Of a stretch of 6,386 nt of DNA, positions 5,570 through 6,386 are shown one piece after another. A model generated the notes under the pieces. The model made no database searches. It was not told the origin of the DNA and was given only the letters and a program-made list of their open reading frames with translations. Location: contig CALEGD010000043.1 of assembly GCA_937877075.1 (NCBI GenBank), positions 1 to 6,386 of the forward strand. The letters are read 5' to 3'. Each line of letters starts with the position of its first letter. Position 1 is the first letter of the stretch. Both the position numbers and the translations under genes were made by a program. This DNA is from an uncultured Acholeplasmatales bacterium. GTDB lineage: Bacteria; Bacillota_I; Bacilli_A; ML615J-28; CAG-698.

Positions 5570-6386
5570 ATGAAGAAGATTTTGTCGCTGCCACTATTTT
5601 TCTTAGTGTTATTGCTTAGTGCTTGTACAAACAACAGCCTTGAAAAAGTTAGTATCAGTTTACTTTCTGATATTGATCAAAATAATGTAATCGAATCTTT
5701 TGAACTTCCGGAAGAAGTTGACGGAGTGAAAATCTCATGGTTAAGTAGCAACCCCTATGTTATCAGCAATGAAGGCTTGGTAACAAGACAAAAAGAGGAT
5801 GTAGAATTAGAATTATATGCAACCCTTAGTCAAAAAGGTAAGAAACTATCAATCACCTTTAAATTAACGGTATCCGGAATTGTAGACTCAAATCATGAAG
5901 ATCCAGATCCGGATGTAGAACTTTCTGATTATTATGATGGTTTTAAAGGTTTAATTGGAGAAACATTAAAAACCTTTCTTCATAATTTAATTGATAATCA
6001 TCAAAAGCAGAGTTATGACGATGTGAAAAAACATATTTTAAAAACTGATGAGGATCCGGATAACCCGAATAATTTTATTCTTTTTTATACTGGAAGAAGT
6101 ATATCAAAAAATAGCCAGATTGGTACTGTTTGGGACCGCGAACATGTTTGGGCAAAAAGTCATGGTGATTTTGGAACTAGTCTTGGAGCGGGTACAGACC
6201 TTCACCACCTCCGTCCAACTAATCCGCTAGTTAACAGTACCCGAGGTAATCTCGATTTCGACATCGGCGGCCGTCCGTTAACTAAAAATATCGTATACGG
6301 TGAAAGCTCTAGCTATTGTTATGTAGAGGCCAATTATTCGTTTGAACCCCGTGATGAGGTTAAAGGGGATGTGGCTCGAATTATCT
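5570..6386 (+). CDS. Lipoprotein with Ig-like (aBig) domain and endonuclease I domain, 3'-truncated
   Basis: 272 complete codons are visible with no stop before the window end. Residues 1-19 are a lipoprotein signal peptide: MKK, a hydrophobic core, then lipobox LSAC with lipidated C19, so the mature protein should be anchored to the outer face of the membrane. Residues about 27-103 resemble the atrophied bacterial Ig-like domain: KISWLSSNPYVISNEGLVTR (54-73) followed by beta-strand-like LELYATLSQ and ITFKLTVSG. An acidic linker (HEDPDPDVE, 109-117) leads to an endonuclease I (EndA/NucM/Vvn-type) domain from about 120: YYDGFKGLIGETLKTFLHN, FYTGR (172-176), WDREHVWAKSHG (188-199), DLHHLRPTNP (210-219), NSTRGNLDF (222-230). 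In the Vibrio nuclease Vvn the REH histidine is the general base and metal is held by the adjacent Glu and a later Asn; E191, H192 and N227 or N222 fit. Family enzymes cut DNA and RNA non-specifically, so surface nucleic-acid scavenging is the likely role. The usual Pro after REHVW is Ala here. The C-terminal end is not visible. Confidence 0.92.
   Translation, partial: MKKILSLPLFFLVLLLSACTNNSLEKVSISLLSDIDQNNVIESFELPEEVDGVKISWLSSNPYVISNEGLVTRQKEDVELELYATLSQKGKKLSITFKLTVSGIVDSNHEDPDPDVELSDYYDGFKGLIGETLKTFLHNLIDNHQKQSYDDVKKHILKTDEDPDNPNNFILFYTGRSISKNSQIGTVWDREHVWAKSHGDFGTSLGAGTDLHHLRPTNPLVNSTRGNLDFDIGGRPLTKNIVYGESSSYCYVEANYSFEPRDEVKGDVARII
5571..5641 (+). other. Lipoprotein signal peptide and lipobox coding segment
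   Basis: Codes for residues 2-24 of the nuclease lipoprotein: two lysines, a leucine/phenylalanine-rich stretch (residues 4-16), lipobox L16-S17-A18-C19, then TNNSL. S17-A18-C19 is a good signal peptidase II site; no signal peptidase I (AxA) site is seen after it. Confidence 0.88.

Noticed and set aside
6048..6230. Small + strand frame of 60 codons inside the nuclease domain
   Set aside because: It lies in another frame of the endonuclease I coding region, which has conserved catalytic motifs, and has no ribosome binding site or recognisable domain.

Overview
The window is an AT-rich, densely packed bacterial chromosomal segment with conserved housekeeping genes and one surface-protein gene. 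The alaS-ruvX-DUF1292 order, the TmcAL gene and the low GC content point to Firmicutes/Bacilli or a relative near the Mollicutes (Erysipelotrichia-, Acholeplasma- or Izemoplasma-like). TGA ends alaS and ruvX and Trp is written TGG, so the genetic code is standard and a Mycoplasma/Spiroplasma-type code is excluded. The exact taxon cannot be fixed from the sequence. No mobile element, CRISPR array, tRNA or rRNA gene was seen.

Layout: bases 1-3267 (+ strand) form a run of alaS (alanyl-tRNA synthetase, 5' end cut by the window), ruvX (16S pre-rRNA processing nuclease/YqgF) and a small DUF1292 (YrzB-like) protein. The first two overlap by 4 bp. A bidirectional hairpin terminator at 3274-3303 separates this run from a convergent minus-strand pair: tmcAL (tRNA-Met cytidine acetate ligase), transcribed first, and mrp (Mrp/ApbC/SalA-type P-loop ATPase), which overlaps tmcAL by 11 bp. 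A 99-bp divergent promoter region (5471-5569) then drives tmcAL to the left and, to the right, a lipoprotein with an Ig-like domain and an endonuclease I domain. That last gene runs off the right edge.

How the genes relate: alaS, ruvX and tmcAL all serve translation (tRNA charging, rRNA maturation, tRNA wobble modification). Mrp is by family an Fe-S carrier or regulator, but this copy lacks the usual CxxC cluster ligands. The lipoprotein is probably a surface nuclease that degrades external DNA/RNA.

The most unusual item is the DUF1292 protein. After an ordinary domain it carries a C-terminal tail of eight cysteines in CxC pairs embedded in Asp/Glu and ends in HHH. The tail is encoded by a 21-nt tandem repeat and looks like a metal-binding extension. 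The Mrp without CxxC and the AlaRS editing motif reading CGGCH instead of CGGTH are also worth a look. I see no sign of a complete novel multi-gene system here.
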